Shown: positions 8,374 through 17,792, counted from the first letter of the stretch. The stretch: 64,000 nt of DNA from Saccharopolyspora sp. NFXS83 (GCF_026241095.1 NZ_JAPFGB010000018.1:62001-126000); one strand, 5' to 3'. Numbers and translations: made by a program. The notes: generated by a model from the letters alone, not told the origin.

Positions 8374-11300
8374 GTGCTTAAGGGGCAGGAAGACAGCAGT
8401 CGCAAGGACGACCCATCGGAGTCGTCCTCGGATCAGGCGGCGGACTCTCCGGCACGCCCGGCGGCGAGCCGGCGCGACCCGTCCGCGAAGCAGCTGAGGT
8501 GGTTCGCCTCCGTGCTGGGGTTGCTGGGCGCCGCACTGGCGATCGCGGTGCCCTTCCTGCCGGTCGACCACAACATCAACACCTTGAGATGGCCCACCGC
8601 CGAGGGCACCAAGTCGGTCTCCGCGCCGCTGGTGAGCTTCTCGCCGCTGTGGATGAACGCGAACGTGCCGTGCGAGTCGGTGCGCAGCGTCGACGCGCGC
8701 ACCGACGGTCCGGCGAACCTGCTGAGCACGAACCCGCCGAACTCGGACTACGGCAACCTCACCGGCATGACCCTGCAAGCCGACAACGGCCAGGTCACCT
8801 TGCTGTCCAAGGGGCAGCAGGTCGGCACGGTGCCGGTCCCGGCGGGCGACTGCGCCATCACGGTGCGGTCCGACGTGGTCGGCACCAAGGTCAAGCTCGG
8901 TGACGAGACGCTGGCGAACCTGCGCGGCGACCAGCGCCCGCAGCTGACCGGCATCTTCTCCGACATCGACTCGACCCGCGACGACATCGACGGCCTGTCC
9001 TTCGAGGCACGCGTCGACAACCGCTACGAGAGCAGCGCGACGCCGATCAAGCTGACCGTGATCGGTCTGGCGGTGCTGGCCTTCATCGGCTCCGTGGTGT
9101 GCCTGCGGCGCCTGGACGTGCGCGCGGGACGCCGCCCGCCCCGGCTGGTGCCCCGCGGCTGGTGGAAGCCGACGCTGCGGGACGTCTCGGTGTTCGGTGC
9201 GCTGATCATCTGGTGGATCGCGGGCGCGATGACCTCCGATGACGGCTACATCCTCACCATCGCGCGAGCGCGCGAGAGCGCCGGCTACATCAGCAACTAC
9301 TACCGCTGGTTCGCGGTGCCGGAAGCGCCGTTCGGCTGGTTCTACGAGCTGTACTCGATGTGGGTGCAGGTCTCCACGGCCACGCCGTGGGTGCGGCTGC
9401 CCGCGTTGCTGATGGGCTCGGTCAGCTGGCTGCTGATCAGCCGCGAGGTGCTGCCGAGGCTGGGCCAGCAGGTCCGGCGCAGCAACGCCGCCGGGTGGGC
9501 CGCCGCCGCCGTGTTCCTCGCGTTCTGGCTGCCCTACAACAACGGCCTGCGCGCCGAGCCGGTCATCGCGCTGTTCTCGCTGCTGGCGCTGTGCGCCGTG
9601 GAGCGCGCGGTCGCCACCGGTCGCCTGATGCCCGCCGCGCTGGGCCTCGTCGTGGCCGCGCTCGCGCTGGGCGCGGGTCCGCACGGCCTGGTCGCGGTGC
9701 TGCCCTACATCGCGGCGCTCAAGCCGCTGCTGCGGTTGGTGCGGCAGCGGGCCAAGGACTACGGCTGGGTACCGGTGCTGGCGCCGATCGCGGCGTGCGG
9801 CTTCATCATCCTCGCCGCGGTGTTCGCGGACCAGACCTGGCAGTCGATCATGGATGCCACGGACCTGCGCACCGAGATCGGCCCGAGCGAGGACTGGTAC
9901 CAGGAGCTCAACCGCTACAACCTGCTGTTCAGCCCCACCCCGGACGGTTCGCTGGTGCGCCGGTTCCCGGTGCTGCTGGTGATGTTGTGCCTCGCGACGT
10001 GCGCGGTGATGCTGCTGCGCCGCGGTCGCATCCGGGGTGCGGCGCTCGGCCCGAGCCGCCGGCTGCTGGCCGTGGCCGCGCTGTCGTTCGTGGCGCTGGC
10101 CCTGACCCCCACCAAGTGGTCGCACCACTTCGGCATCTTCGCCGCCGTCGGCGGTGCGCTCGCCGCGTTGACGGCGCTGGCCACGAGCAGCACGGTGCTG
10201 CGCTCGCGGCGCAACCGGGCGGCGTTCTTCTCCGGTCTCATGGTGATCTGCGCGTTCGCTTCGACCGGGCCGAACGCGTGGTGGTACGTCTCCGGCTGGG
10301 GCGTGCCGTGGTTCGACAAGGCCCCGTCGATCGACGGCCGCAACGCGAGCACGCTGCTGCTGGGCATCGCGGCCATCGCGGGCATCGTGGCGTTCGTCGA
10401 GCACTTGAGGCTGGACGAGAAGAATCCGAAGGTCGTCGAGAGCGTCGAACCCGGCCGGACCGGCATGGAGAAGCGCAGCCGCGCTCTCCGGCTCGGCACG
10501 GCGCCGCTGGCGATCATCTGCGCGCTGCTGGTGCTGGGCGAGCTCGCGACCTTCGGCAAGGTCATCCAGAAGCAGGCGGGCACCTACAGCCTGGGCATGG
10601 ACAACATCAAGCAGCTCGCCGGTTCCAGCTGCGGCCTGTCGGACTACGTGTACGTGGAGCCCGACCCGAAGGCGGGCATGCTGCCGGTTGCCGGCCAGCA
10701 GCCGACCAAGCCCGTGCCGGACTTCCAGGTGCCCAAGCGCAACGCCGACAAGGAGAACGGCGAGCAGTACTTGGCGCCGAAGATGGAGGGCTTCCGCAAG
10801 CCGGGCCTGCCGGTCGGCGACGGTTCCGACCCGGAGGAGCCGGACTGGCGCCCGCCGCACCAGTTCGGCGACGACAAGGCCCCGGTGTGGGGCAGCTACG
10901 ACGAGGCGGGCACCGGCACCGGTGAGCTGCGCACCCAGTGGTACGACCTGCCGGAGCGCGCGGCGACGGGCGAGGTGCCGGTGGTGCTGAGCCTCGCGGG
11001 CGCCGAGGGCGGCGCGAACGCGCTGGTGCTGGAGTTCGGCCGGGACACCCCGCAGGGCTTCGAGATGATGCACCGGCAGTTCGTCGCGCAGGGCCCGGCT
11101 CCGCAGTGGCGGGACTACCGGTTCACCGTCGGCGGCGAGGCCGAGGGCGCCACGAAGATGCGCGTCGTCGGTGTCGACCAGGCGGTCTCGCCGAACGGCT
11201 GGCTGGCGGTGAGCGCGCCGCGCGCGCCGCAGCTGCAGAACATGACCGACGTCGTCGGCGACGCCCCCACGTTCGTGGAGTGGACGGCGGCGCTGGTGCA

Positions 11301-11697
11301 CCCGTGCCTGCAGATCTCCGGGATCCACAACGGCGTCGCCGAGATGCCGCGGTTCCGGGTGTCGGCCGGTGCCGAGGTGCGCGACATCGGCGCGGGCTGG
11401 TCCTCGCCGGACGCGGGCGGTCCGTTCGGCTGGATGAACGTCAGCTCCAGCGTGCGGGAACTGCCGACGTACATGCGCGGGGACCTGACGCGGGACTGGG
11501 GTTCGCTCTACGAGGTGGACCCGTACCAGCCGGACGCGTTGCCAGCGGAGGCCGCGATGCACGTGAGCTCCGAGACCCACTCGGGTCTGTGGACGCCGGG
11601 GCCGCTGACGAAGACGGTGGAGCTGCCGGGCGACGTGCCCAGCTCCGACGACCGCAACGACGTCAAGCAGCTCGGCGGCGACGAGCCGCAGCAGTAG
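8374..11697 (+). CDS. emb: Emb-family arabinosyltransferase
   Basis: A 1107-aa GT-C membrane enzyme of the EmbA/B/C family. It transfers arabinofuranose from decaprenyl-phosphoryl-arabinose to the growing arabinan outside the membrane. One N-terminal membrane helix precedes a periplasmic domain (about residues 65-220). The multi-helix core starts with the catalytic Asp pair D289/D290 in TSDDGYILTIAR and continues in NYYRWFAVPEAPFGW. The C-terminal ~450 residues form the soluble carbohydrate-binding domain (SLGMDNIKQLAGSSCGLSDY and following). M. tuberculosis has three such genes; only one is in this window. Residue I296 stands where EmbB has Met306. Confidence 0.95.
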   Translation: MLKGQEDSSRKDDPSESSSDQAADSPARPAASRRDPSAKQLRWFASVLGLLGAALAIAVPFLPVDHNINTLRWPTAEGTKSVSAPLVSFSPLWMNANVPCESVRSVDARTDGPANLLSTNPPNSDYGNLTGMTLQADNGQVTLLSKGQQVGTVPVPAGDCAITVRSDVVGTKVKLGDETLANLRGDQRPQLTGIFSDIDSTRDDIDGLSFEARVDNRYESSATPIKLTVIGLAVLAFIGSVVCLRRLDVRAGRRPPRLVPRGWWKPTLRDVSVFGALIIWWIAGAMTSDDGYILTIARARESAGYISNYYRWFAVPEAPFGWFYELYSMWVQVSTATPWVRLPALLMGSVSWLLISREVLPRLGQQVRRSNAAGWAAAAVFLAFWLPYNNGLRAEPVIALFSLLALCAVERAVATGRLMPAALGLVVAALALGAGPHGLVAVLPYIAALKPLLRLVRQRAKDYGWVPVLAPIAACGFIILAAVFADQTWQSIMDATDLRTEIGPSEDWYQELNRYNLLFSPTPDGSLVRRFPVLLVMLCLATCAVMLLRRGRIRGAALGPSRRLLAVAALSFVALALTPTKWSHHFGIFAAVGGALAALTALATSSTVLRSRRNRAAFFSGLMVICAFASTGPNAWWYVSGWGVPWFDKAPSIDGRNASTLLLGIAAIAGIVAFVEHLRLDEKNPKVVESVEPGRTGMEKRSRALRLGTAPLAIICALLVLGELATFGKVIQKQAGTYSLGMDNIKQLAGSSCGLSDYVYVEPDPKAGMLPVAGQQPTKPVPDFQVPKRNADKENGEQYLAPKMEGFRKPGLPVGDGSDPEEPDWRPPHQFGDDKAPVWGSYDEAGTGTGELRTQWYDLPERAATGEVPVVLSLAGAEGGANALVLEFGRDTPQGFEMMHRQFVAQGPAPQWRDYRFTVGGEAEGATKMRVVGVDQAVSPNGWLAVSAPRAPQLQNMTDVVGDAPTFVEWTAALVHPCLQISGIHNGVAEMPRFRVSAGAEVRDIGAGWSSPDAGGPFGWMNVSSSVRELPTYMRGDLTRDWGSLYEVDPYQPDALPAEAAMHVSSETHSGLWTPGPLTKTVELPGDVPSSDDRNDVKQLGGDEPQQ

Positions 11698-11723
11698 CGC
11701 CTGGCGTCGAACGCCTTCGGCGG

Positions 11724-11761
11724 AGCGGCCCGCTCGACCGGATCAGGTCGGGCGGGCCGCT
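11724..11761 (+). terminator. Hairpin downstream of emb
   Basis: AGCGGCCCGC (11724-11733) pairs perfectly with GCGGGCCGCT (11752-11761), with further pairing of TCGACC and GGTCG inside. It starts 27 bases after the emb stop. There is no clear T-run, as is common in actinobacteria. Confidence 0.6.
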
Positions 11762-11853
11762 TCGCGTCCGCCCTGGGTGAAAACGGGGTGCTGGGCGTCC
11801 GCCGAGGGTGAAAGCGCCTGCCGCCGCGGCGCGGGCGGTGGTGCGCTGGGGGC

Positions 11854-12120
11854 ATGAGCGAGAAGCGACCAGGATTGATCCTGCACTTGGCAGGCGTGTC
11901 CCAACCCCTGCACATCGCGTTGGACGCCACCGAAGCGGAAACGCTCGACGGGCGGCTGGCGGAGCTGATGGGCTCCGGCGGTACGACGTTGCTGACCACC
12001 GCGGACGGCGGCAAGTTCGCGGTGAACTTCGCCCACGTCGCCACCGCGCACGTGGAGAGCACCCGCTCCGACAGCAACGCCTACGGAGCGCCCAACCGCA
12101 CCACCGGCTTCGCGAGCTGA
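11854..12120 (+). CDS. Small conserved protein of unknown function
   Basis: An 88-aa soluble protein with no signal peptide or membrane helix. A short beta-rich stretch (GLILHLAGVSQPLHIALD) is followed by DATEAETLDGRLAELM and a GGKFAVNFAHVATAHV strand. The layout, a strand pair plus an acidic helix ending with a substrate-like loop, resembles the 71-aa protein at 48901-49116, which has DANEADDFAALLDKV, but I cannot prove homology. It stands alone between emb and gtrA. Function unknown. Confidence 0.6.
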   Translation: MSEKRPGLILHLAGVSQPLHIALDATEAETLDGRLAELMGSGGTTLLTTADGGKFAVNFAHVATAHVESTRSDSNAYGAPNRTTGFAS

Positions 12121-12139
12121 GCGCCGGGCACCGCGTGGG

Positions 12140-12187
12140 GTGAACGGCCCGTGCGCCCGGCAGGACCGGGCGGACTGGGCCGTTCAC
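12140..12187. repeat. Double-palindrome intergenic repeat, copy 2 (degenerate)
   Basis: The outer arms GTGAACGGCCCGTGCG and CTGGGCCGTTCAC are preserved, but the inner part is changed to a GCCCGG/CCGGGC pairing, so the element still folds. It lies between the small protein gene and the 3' end of gtrA. It is the most diverged of the eight copies. Confidence 0.7.
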
Positions 12188-12211
12188 CGCTCGGGCCGTG
12201 CGACCACGGCG

Positions 12212-12709
12212 TCAGTCGCGGAAGACGACCCACTTCAGCATCACGAAGTTGATCAGCGTGCCGAGGCCCTGGGCGATCACCCAGAACAGGGTGAACTGCC
12301 AGGCCTCCTGCGCGTCGAACAGCAGCACGAGCAGCTGGTTCGAGCCCATGTTCACGAAGAACGTGGTCGTGTAGACGACCACGAACGCGCCGGCCTTCGC
12401 CTTGGAGTTGCCAGAGCTGGCGCCGCTGAAGGTGAACTTCCGGTTGATCAGGTACGACGCGGTGGTGCCCAGGATGAACGAGATCGACTTGGACAACCAG
12501 ACGGGCCAGCCCGCCACGCCCAGCAGCAGCGAGTACGTACCGAAGTCGATCAGCGCGCAGAATCCGCCGATGGCCACGAAGCGGAAGAGTTGCTGGAACA
12601 GTCCGAGCTTCTTGCTCTCGGCGTCTGCGCCGGATTCGGCCACGGCCACTGGTTCACCCCAAGTGTCGGCAACAGCGTCGGTACGGCAGCCCGGAGGCGG
12701 ACGACCCAC
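12212..12709 (-). CDS. GtrA family membrane protein
   Basis: A 165-aa protein with four membrane helices (from [17 protein letters not shown] to [14 protein letters not shown]) and the GtrA motif [10 protein letters not shown]. Its M. tuberculosis counterpart Rv3789, next to dprE1, has been linked to arabinogalactan synthesis, either as a carrier for decaprenyl-phosphoryl-arabinose or as a partner of the priming arabinosyltransferase. It is divergent from dprE1, with 110 bases between starts. The GTG at 12709 gives a 35-residue soluble head; a later GTG starting [11 protein letters not shown] is possible. A TACACT -10 candidate is at 12724-12729. Confidence 0.88.
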   Translation of the reverse strand: MGRPPPGCRTDAVADTWGEPVAVAESGADAESKKLGLFQQLFRFVAIGGFCALIDFGTYSLLLGVAGWPVWLSKSISFILGTTASYLINRKFTFSGASSGNSKAKAGAFVVVYTTTFFVNMGSNQLLVLLFDAQEAWQFTLFWVIAQGLGTLINFVMLKWVVFRD

Positions 12710-12806
12710 AAGTCGCCCCGAAAAGTGTAGCGGTGAACCTCTGCGCCCCCCGGTGCACCTGTGCTAGCGGGGCGCTACCCGCCCGTACTCGGGGACGCGA
12801 CGCGGA

Positions 12807-12812
12807 TAGACT
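12807..12812 (+). promoter_or_regulatory. -10 element of the first dprE1 (leaderless)
   Basis: TAGACT ends 7 bases before GTG 12820. The same hexamer serves the SRP RNA at 32045. An upstream ATG at 12733 in the same frame would place this promoter inside the gene. Confidence 0.45.
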
Positions 12813-12819
12813 CGGCTGG

Positions 12820-14202
12820 GTGGGATCGGGACAGCACGACCATGCGACCAGCGAACGGGTTCAGCGACTGGCCGGGTGGGGGCGCACGGCGCCGACCTCG
12901 GCTCGAGTCGTGAGCACCCCGGACGTCGACGTGATCGCGAAAGCGGTCCGCGAAGCCGGCCCGCGCGGCGTCATCGCCCGCGGCCTCGGCCGCAGCTACG
13001 GCGACCCGTCGCAGAACGCGGGCGGCACCGTCATCGACATGACCGCGCTCGACCGCGTGCACCAGGTCGATGCGGACGAGGCGACGGTCGTGGTCGACGC
13101 GGGCGTCTCGCTGGACACGCTGATGCGCCGCCTGCTGCCGTACGGCCTGTGGATCCCGGTGCTGCCGGGTACCCGCCAGGTCACCGTCGGCGGCGCGATC
13201 GGTTCCGACATCCACGGCAAGAACCACCACTCGCAGGGTTCGTTCGGCAGCCACGTGCTGTCGCTGGACCTGCTCACCGCCGACGGTTCGGTGCGGACCC
13301 TGTCGCCGCAGGGCGCCGGCTCCGAGCTGTTCTGGGCGACGGTCGGCGGCATGGGGCTGACCGGCATCATCCTGAAGGCCACGATCCGGCTCAAGCGCGT
13401 CGAAACGGCGTACTTCCTGGTCGACAACGTGCAGACGAAGAACCTCGACGAGCTGATCGAGCACTTCACCGACGGCTCCGACGGCAACTACATCTACTCC
13501 GTGGCCTGGTTCGACTCGCTGGCGCGTGGCGAGAACCTGGGTCGCGCCTTGTTGACCAGGGGGAACTCCGCGACGCTGGAGGACCTGCCGAAGAAGCTGC
13601 GCAAGGACCCGTTGAAGTTCAACGCCCCGCAGCTGATGACCGCGCCGCCGATCTTCCCGAACGGGCTGGTGAACAAGTACACGATCACCGCCTTCAACGA
13701 GGTCTGGTACCGCAAGGCGCCGACGAAGTTCGGGGCCGTGCAGAACATCACCCAGTTCTTCCACCCGCTCGACCTGGTCGGCGAGTGGAACCGGATCTAC
13801 GGTCCGAACGGTTTCCTGCAGTACCAGTTCATGGTGCCGTTCGGGCAGGAGGCGATGTTCCGCCGGTCCATCGACAAGATCAGCGCCAGCGGGCACGCGT
13901 CGTTCCTGAACGTGCTCAAGACCTTCGGCAAGGGCAACGACGCCCCGATGTCCTTCCCCAGCGAGGGCTGGACGCTGACCGTCGACATCCCGATCACGCC
14001 CGGCCTCGACCGGTTGTGCCAGGAGCTCGACGAGCTGGTTCTCGACGCGGGCGGCAGGCTCTACCTCGCCAAGGAGTCGCGGACGTCGGCGGAGATGATC
14101 GAGCGGATGTACCCGCGCATCCACGAGTGGCGCAAGATCCGCGCCTCGGTCGACCCCGAGGGCGTGTTCCATTCCGACCTGTCCCGGAGGTTGAGCCTGT
14201 GA
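12820..14202 (+). CDS. dprE1: DprE1-like FAD oxidase, first tandem copy
   Basis: A 460-aa FAD protein homologous to DprE1, which oxidises decaprenyl-phosphoryl-ribose to the 2'-keto form, the first half of its epimerisation to arabinose donor. The FAD-binding motifs are [13 protein letters not shown] and [13 protein letters not shown]. Catalytic Lys418 (YLAKESR) is present with the same number as in M. tuberculosis. The residue matching benzothiazinone-target Cys387 is Thr387 (WTLTVDIPI). It is the more diverged of the two copies. Its stop overlaps the start of copy two (GTGA, 14199-14202). Confidence 0.9.
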   Translation: MGSGQHDHATSERVQRLAGWGRTAPTSARVVSTPDVDVIAKAVREAGPRGVIARGLGRSYGDPSQNAGGTVIDMTALDRVHQVDADEATVVVDAGVSLDTLMRRLLPYGLWIPVLPGTRQVTVGGAIGSDIHGKNHHSQGSFGSHVLSLDLLTADGSVRTLSPQGAGSELFWATVGGMGLTGIILKATIRLKRVETAYFLVDNVQTKNLDELIEHFTDGSDGNYIYSVAWFDSLARGENLGRALLTRGNSATLEDLPKKLRKDPLKFNAPQLMTAPPIFPNGLVNKYTITAFNEVWYRKAPTKFGAVQNITQFFHPLDLVGEWNRIYGPNGFLQYQFMVPFGQEAMFRRSIDKISASGHASFLNVLKTFGKGNDAPMSFPSEGWTLTVDIPITPGLDRLCQELDELVLDAGGRLYLAKESRTSAEMIERMYPRIHEWRKIRASVDPEGVFHSDLSRRLSL

Positions 14203-15563
14203 CCGCAGCGTTGCAGAACCGGAAGCTGATGGGCTGGGCGCGCACCGCGCCGACCCACGCCCAGGTGCTGAGCACCCCTGACGTCGACGCCATCGCCCGC
14301 GCCGTTCGCGAGGCCGATGAGCGCGGCGTGATCGCCCGCGGCTTGGGCCGCAGCTACGGCGACGTGTCGCAGAACGCGGGCGGCACCGTCATCGACATGA
14401 CCGCGCTGAACCGCATCCACGACATCGACCCGGACAACGCCGTGGTCGACGTGGACGCGGGCGTGAGCCTGGACCAGCTGATGAAGGCGGCGTTGCCGCA
14501 CGGCCTGTGGGTTCCGGTGCTGCCGGGCACCCGCCAGGTCACCATCGGCGGGGCCATCGGCTGCGACATCCACGGCAAGAACCACCACTCGCACGGGAGC
14601 TTCGGCAACCACGTGGTGTCGATGGACCTGCTCACCGCCGACGGCGAGGTCCGCACCCTGACCCCGGACGGGGAGGGTGCGGAGCTGTTCTGGGCGACGG
14701 TGGGCGGTGTCGGTCTGACCGGCATCGTGCTGCGCGCCAAGGTGAAGATGAAGCGCACCGAGAGCGCGTACTTCATCGTCGACGCCGACCGGACGAAGGA
14801 CCTGGACGAGACGCTGGAGCTGTTCTCCAACGGCTCCGACATGAACTACGACTACTCGATGGCGTGGTTCGACGCGATCTCCACCGGCCCGAAGCTGGGC
14901 CGTTCGGCGTTCTCCCGCGGCTCGCTGGCCAAGCTCGACGAGCTGCCCCCGAAGCTGCGCGCGGACCCGTTGAAGTTCGACGCCCCGCAGCTGCTGACCT
15001 TCCCGGACGTCTTCCCGAACGGGCTGGCCAACAAGCTGACGTTCAGCACGCTCAGCGAGGTCTGGTACCGCAAGACGCCGAAGGCCGGCCGTGGTCAGGT
15101 GCAGAACCTGACGGCCTTCTACCACCCGCTGGACATGTTCGGGGAGTGGAACCGGGCCTACGGCTCCAACGGGTTCCTGCAGTACCAGTTCATCCTGCCG
15201 TTCGAGCAGCACGAGGCCCTGCGCACGCTGGTGAAGCGCATCGCGGAGTCCGGGCACGTGTCGTTCCTGAACGTGCTCAAGCGGATGGGCGACAGCAGCC
15301 GCGCGCCGCTGTCGTTCGCGATGCCGGGCTGGACGATCACCGTCGACTTCCCGATCAAGGACGGGCTCAGCCGGTTCTGCCAGGAGCTCGACGACCTGGT
15401 GCTGGGTGCGGGTGGTCGCCTGTACTTCGCGAAGGATTCGCGCACCACGCCGGAGATGATCCAGCAGATGTACCCCCGTCTCGACGAGTGGCGCAAGGTG
15501 CGCGCCGCCGTCGACCCGCAAGGAATCTTCCACTCCGATCTGTCCCGAAGGTTGGCCCTGTGA
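14199..15563 (+). CDS. dprE1: DprE1, second tandem copy
   Basis: A 454-aa decaprenyl-phosphoryl-ribose 2'-oxidase. It looks closer to M. tuberculosis DprE1 than copy one, for example in [19 protein letters not shown] and [16 protein letters not shown], so it is the likelier canonical enzyme. FAD motifs ([23 protein letters not shown]) and the active-site Lys (YFAKDSR) are intact. Thr381 (WTITVDFPI) occupies the Cys387 position. Start GTG 14199 overlaps the previous stop, and its own stop overlaps the dprE2 start, so all three genes are translationally coupled. Confidence 0.93.
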   Translation: MTAALQNRKLMGWARTAPTHAQVLSTPDVDAIARAVREADERGVIARGLGRSYGDVSQNAGGTVIDMTALNRIHDIDPDNAVVDVDAGVSLDQLMKAALPHGLWVPVLPGTRQVTIGGAIGCDIHGKNHHSHGSFGNHVVSMDLLTADGEVRTLTPDGEGAELFWATVGGVGLTGIVLRAKVKMKRTESAYFIVDADRTKDLDETLELFSNGSDMNYDYSMAWFDAISTGPKLGRSAFSRGSLAKLDELPPKLRADPLKFDAPQLLTFPDVFPNGLANKLTFSTLSEVWYRKTPKAGRGQVQNLTAFYHPLDMFGEWNRAYGSNGFLQYQFILPFEQHEALRTLVKRIAESGHVSFLNVLKRMGDSSRAPLSFAMPGWTITVDFPIKDGLSRFCQELDDLVLGAGGRLYFAKDSRTTPEMIQQMYPRLDEWRKVRAAVDPQGIFHSDLSRRLAL

Positions 15564-16321
15564 TCGACGCCGTTGGAAACCCGCAGTCCCTGTTCATCCT
15601 CGGTGGTACCTCCGACATCGCCCTGGCGACCGCGGAGCAGTACGCGAACCAGCGCCCGCTGCGGATCGTGCTGGCCGCGCGCCCGGAGGAGGCCGACCTG
15701 GTCGAGGCCGCGGCCGAGCGGCTGCGCAAGACCGGCAGCACGGTCAGCACGATCGAGTTCGAGGCCCGCGACCCGGAGACGCACGGCGAGGTCGTCGAGA
15801 AGGCCTTCGCCGACGGTGACATCGACGTCACCCTGGTCGCCTTCGGCGTGCAGCTCGACAACGAGAAGTGCTGGACCGACCCGGCCGCGGCGCGGCTGAC
15901 CGCAGAGGTCAACTACGTGGCGCCGATGTCGCTGGGCGTGCACCTGTCGAACAAGCTGCGCAAGCAGGGCCACGGGCACCTGGTGATGATGGCTTCGCCC
16001 GCCGGTGAGCGCGCCCGCCGGACGAACTTCGTCTACGGCTCCGCCAAGGGCGGCATCGACCTGTTCTACTCCGGCCTGACCTACGCGCTGGAGGGTTCGG
16101 GCGTGAAGGTCACGGTCGTGCGCCCGAACTTCGTGAAGACGAAGCTCACCGCCGGCATGAAGCCCGCCCCGATGGCGCAGACGCCCGAGCAGGTCGGCGC
16201 CGCGATCATCGACGCGGTCCGCAAGGGCAAGGAGTCCATCTGGGTCCCGGGCCAGATGCGCTGGGTGATGGTCGTGCTGCGGCACCTGCCGCGGGTGATC
16301 TTCCGCAAGCTGTCGTTCTGA
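15560..16321 (+). CDS. dprE2: Decaprenyl-phosphoryl-2-keto-ribose reductase DprE2
   Basis: A 253-aa short-chain dehydrogenase that reduces the keto product of DprE1 with NADH to decaprenyl-phosphoryl-arabinose, the only arabinose donor for cell-wall arabinan. The nucleotide site is [14 protein letters not shown], the catalytic Ser lies in MMASPAG, and Tyr/Lys are in YGSAKGG. The C-terminal [19 protein letters not shown] is a membrane-associated tail as in the family. It is the last gene of the operon and is followed by a strong terminator. Confidence 0.94.
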   Translation: MIDAVGNPQSLFILGGTSDIALATAEQYANQRPLRIVLAARPEEADLVEAAAERLRKTGSTVSTIEFEARDPETHGEVVEKAFADGDIDVTLVAFGVQLDNEKCWTDPAAARLTAEVNYVAPMSLGVHLSNKLRKQGHGHLVMMASPAGERARRTNFVYGSAKGGIDLFYSGLTYALEGSGVKVTVVRPNFVKTKLTAGMKPAPMAQTPEQVGAAIIDAVRKGKESIWVPGQMRWVMVVLRHLPRVIFRKLSF

Positions 16322-16334
16322 TCCTCAACGCGTG

Positions 16335-16370
16335 AGAGAGGGCCGCCGGGCGCACCGGCGGCCCTTTCTC
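16335..16370 (+). terminator. Rho-independent terminator after dprE2
   Basis: GAGAGGGCCGCCGG pairs with CCGGCGGCCCTTTCTC around a GCGCA loop, beginning 14 bases after the dprE2 stop. The 225 bases to the end of the P450 gene hold no other feature I can support. Confidence 0.8.
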
Positions 16371-16594
16371 ATGTCCGGCCCCTCAGCCGTCCGGCCTCGA
16401 GTTCCCGGAGTCGTGCGCTGAACGCGTTGATGATGCCGGTCATCTCCGAACTCCGGCGCGGTCCGGTCCGGCCCGGCAACCCGATTTCACCCCGAGCGCC
16501 CGTCGGGCGGCGGTACCGGTCCACCCCCGAGTCGAGGACGGTACCGCCGCGATTCCCGCGGAGCGGACGGTTCGCGGGAATCGTCCGGAGGCCG

Positions 16595-17779
16595 TCAGGT
16601 GGTGCGCAGCGGGAGCTTCCGGACGCCGGTCATGTTCGGGTTCGGCTGGAAGTCCGGCGGGTCGGCCGGGTCGGTGGCCAGCTTCGGGAACCGGTCCAGC
16701 AGCAGGTTCAGCGCGACCTTCCCCTCCAGCCGCGCGAGCGGGGCGCCGAGGCAGAAGTGGATGCCGCGGCCGAAGCCGAGGTGCGGGTTCGGGTCGCGGG
16801 TCGGGTCGAAGACGTTCGGGTCCGGGAACCGCCGCGGATCCCGGTTCGCCGCGGCGACCCACGTGAGCACCAGCTGATCGGCGGGAACGCGCCGCCCGCC
16901 GAGCTCGACCTCGGTGGTGGTGATCCGGCCGACCGCGGCGAACGGGCTGAGGAACCGCAGTGATTCCTCGATGACGCCGGGCAGGGTCGAGCGGTCGGCG
17001 CGAGCGCGCGCCTGGTGCTCGGGGTGGGCGTCGAGGCAGAGCACGGTGTTGCCGAGCAGCATCGTGGTGGTGATGTGCCCGGCGATCAGCAGCACGTTCG
17101 CGAAGTTGACGACCTCGTCGTGGGTGAGCTTCTCGCCGTCCACCTCGGCTTCGACGAGCTTGCTGAGCAGGTCCTCGCGCGGGTGCCTGCGGCGTTCGGC
17201 GGCGTGCTCGCCCAGGTAGTCGGTGAGGTGGCCGACCTGGGCCAGCACTTCCTGCAGTTCGCGCTGCTGCTCCGGCGTCGGGTCGCTCAGCGACATCCGC
17301 GCGTCGCGGGTGAACATCCCGTCCACCCACTTCTTGAACAGGTCGCGGTCGCTGCCGGGCACGCCGAGCAGTTCCGCGATGACGATCACCGGCAGCGGGT
17401 AGGCCAGGTCGGCGACCAGTTCCAGCCGGTCCGCTCCGTCCACGGCGTCGAGCAGTTCACCGGTGAGTTCGGCGATGCGCGGTTCGAGCCCGGCGACGAC
17501 CTTCGGGGTGAAGGCGTGGCTGACGAGCTTGCGCAGCTTGTTGTGCTCCGGTGGGTCCATCCGCACCAGGTTGCCCTCGGCGAACTGCTTGCCCTGGGGG
17601 AACACCCGCGTGGTGTCGGAGGAGCAGGTCGCCGGGTCGCTGAGGATCCGCATCGCCTCCGGGTAGCCGTAGACGTTCCAGAACCCGAGCGATTCGTCGT
17701 GCTGCACGGGGCTGCTGGGCTGTTCCCCGTGCAGCCAGAACTGCGACTCCGATAATCCCCACTCCTCGATCGCGGTCAT
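16595..17779 (-). CDS. Cytochrome P450 (CYP107-like)
   Basis: A 394-aa soluble bacterial P450 that would hydroxylate or epoxidise a small molecule with electrons from ferredoxin. The haem-thiolate motif FGRGIHFCLGAPLARLE and the K-helix EESLRF are intact. The I-helix reads AGHITTTML: the acidic residue usually before the Thr is Ile, seen in some CYP107-type enzymes, so proton delivery may differ. It follows the TetR gene by 13 bases and is probably co-transcribed with it. No ferredoxin or biosynthetic cluster lies nearby, so the substrate is unknown. Confidence 0.92.
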   Translation of the reverse strand: MTAIEEWGLSESQFWLHGEQPSSPVQHDESLGFWNVYGYPEAMRILSDPATCSSDTTRVFPQGKQFAEGNLVRMDPPEHNKLRKLVSHAFTPKVVAGLEPRIAELTGELLDAVDGADRLELVADLAYPLPVIVIAELLGVPGSDRDLFKKWVDGMFTRDARMSLSDPTPEQQRELQEVLAQVGHLTDYLGEHAAERRRHPREDLLSKLVEAEVDGEKLTHDEVVNFANVLLIAGHITTTMLLGNTVLCLDAHPEHQARARADRSTLPGVIEESLRFLSPFAAVGRITTTEVELGGRRVPADQLVLTWVAAANRDPRRFPDPNVFDPTRDPNPHLGFGRGIHFCLGAPLARLEGKVALNLLLDRFPKLATDPADPPDFQPNPNMTGVRKLPLRTT

Positions 17780-17792
17780 GATGTCCCCTCCA

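Noticed and set aside
8317-11580. A 1087-codon open frame on the minus strand opposite emb
   Set aside because: Composition is Arg/Gln/His-rich as expected for the antisense of a GC-rich gene, there is no domain or start signal, and the plus strand encodes a complete Emb protein. The same reasoning removes other long antisense frames, for example 2-1642 plus, 25934-28015 minus, 32044-33951 minus and 53918-55915 minus.
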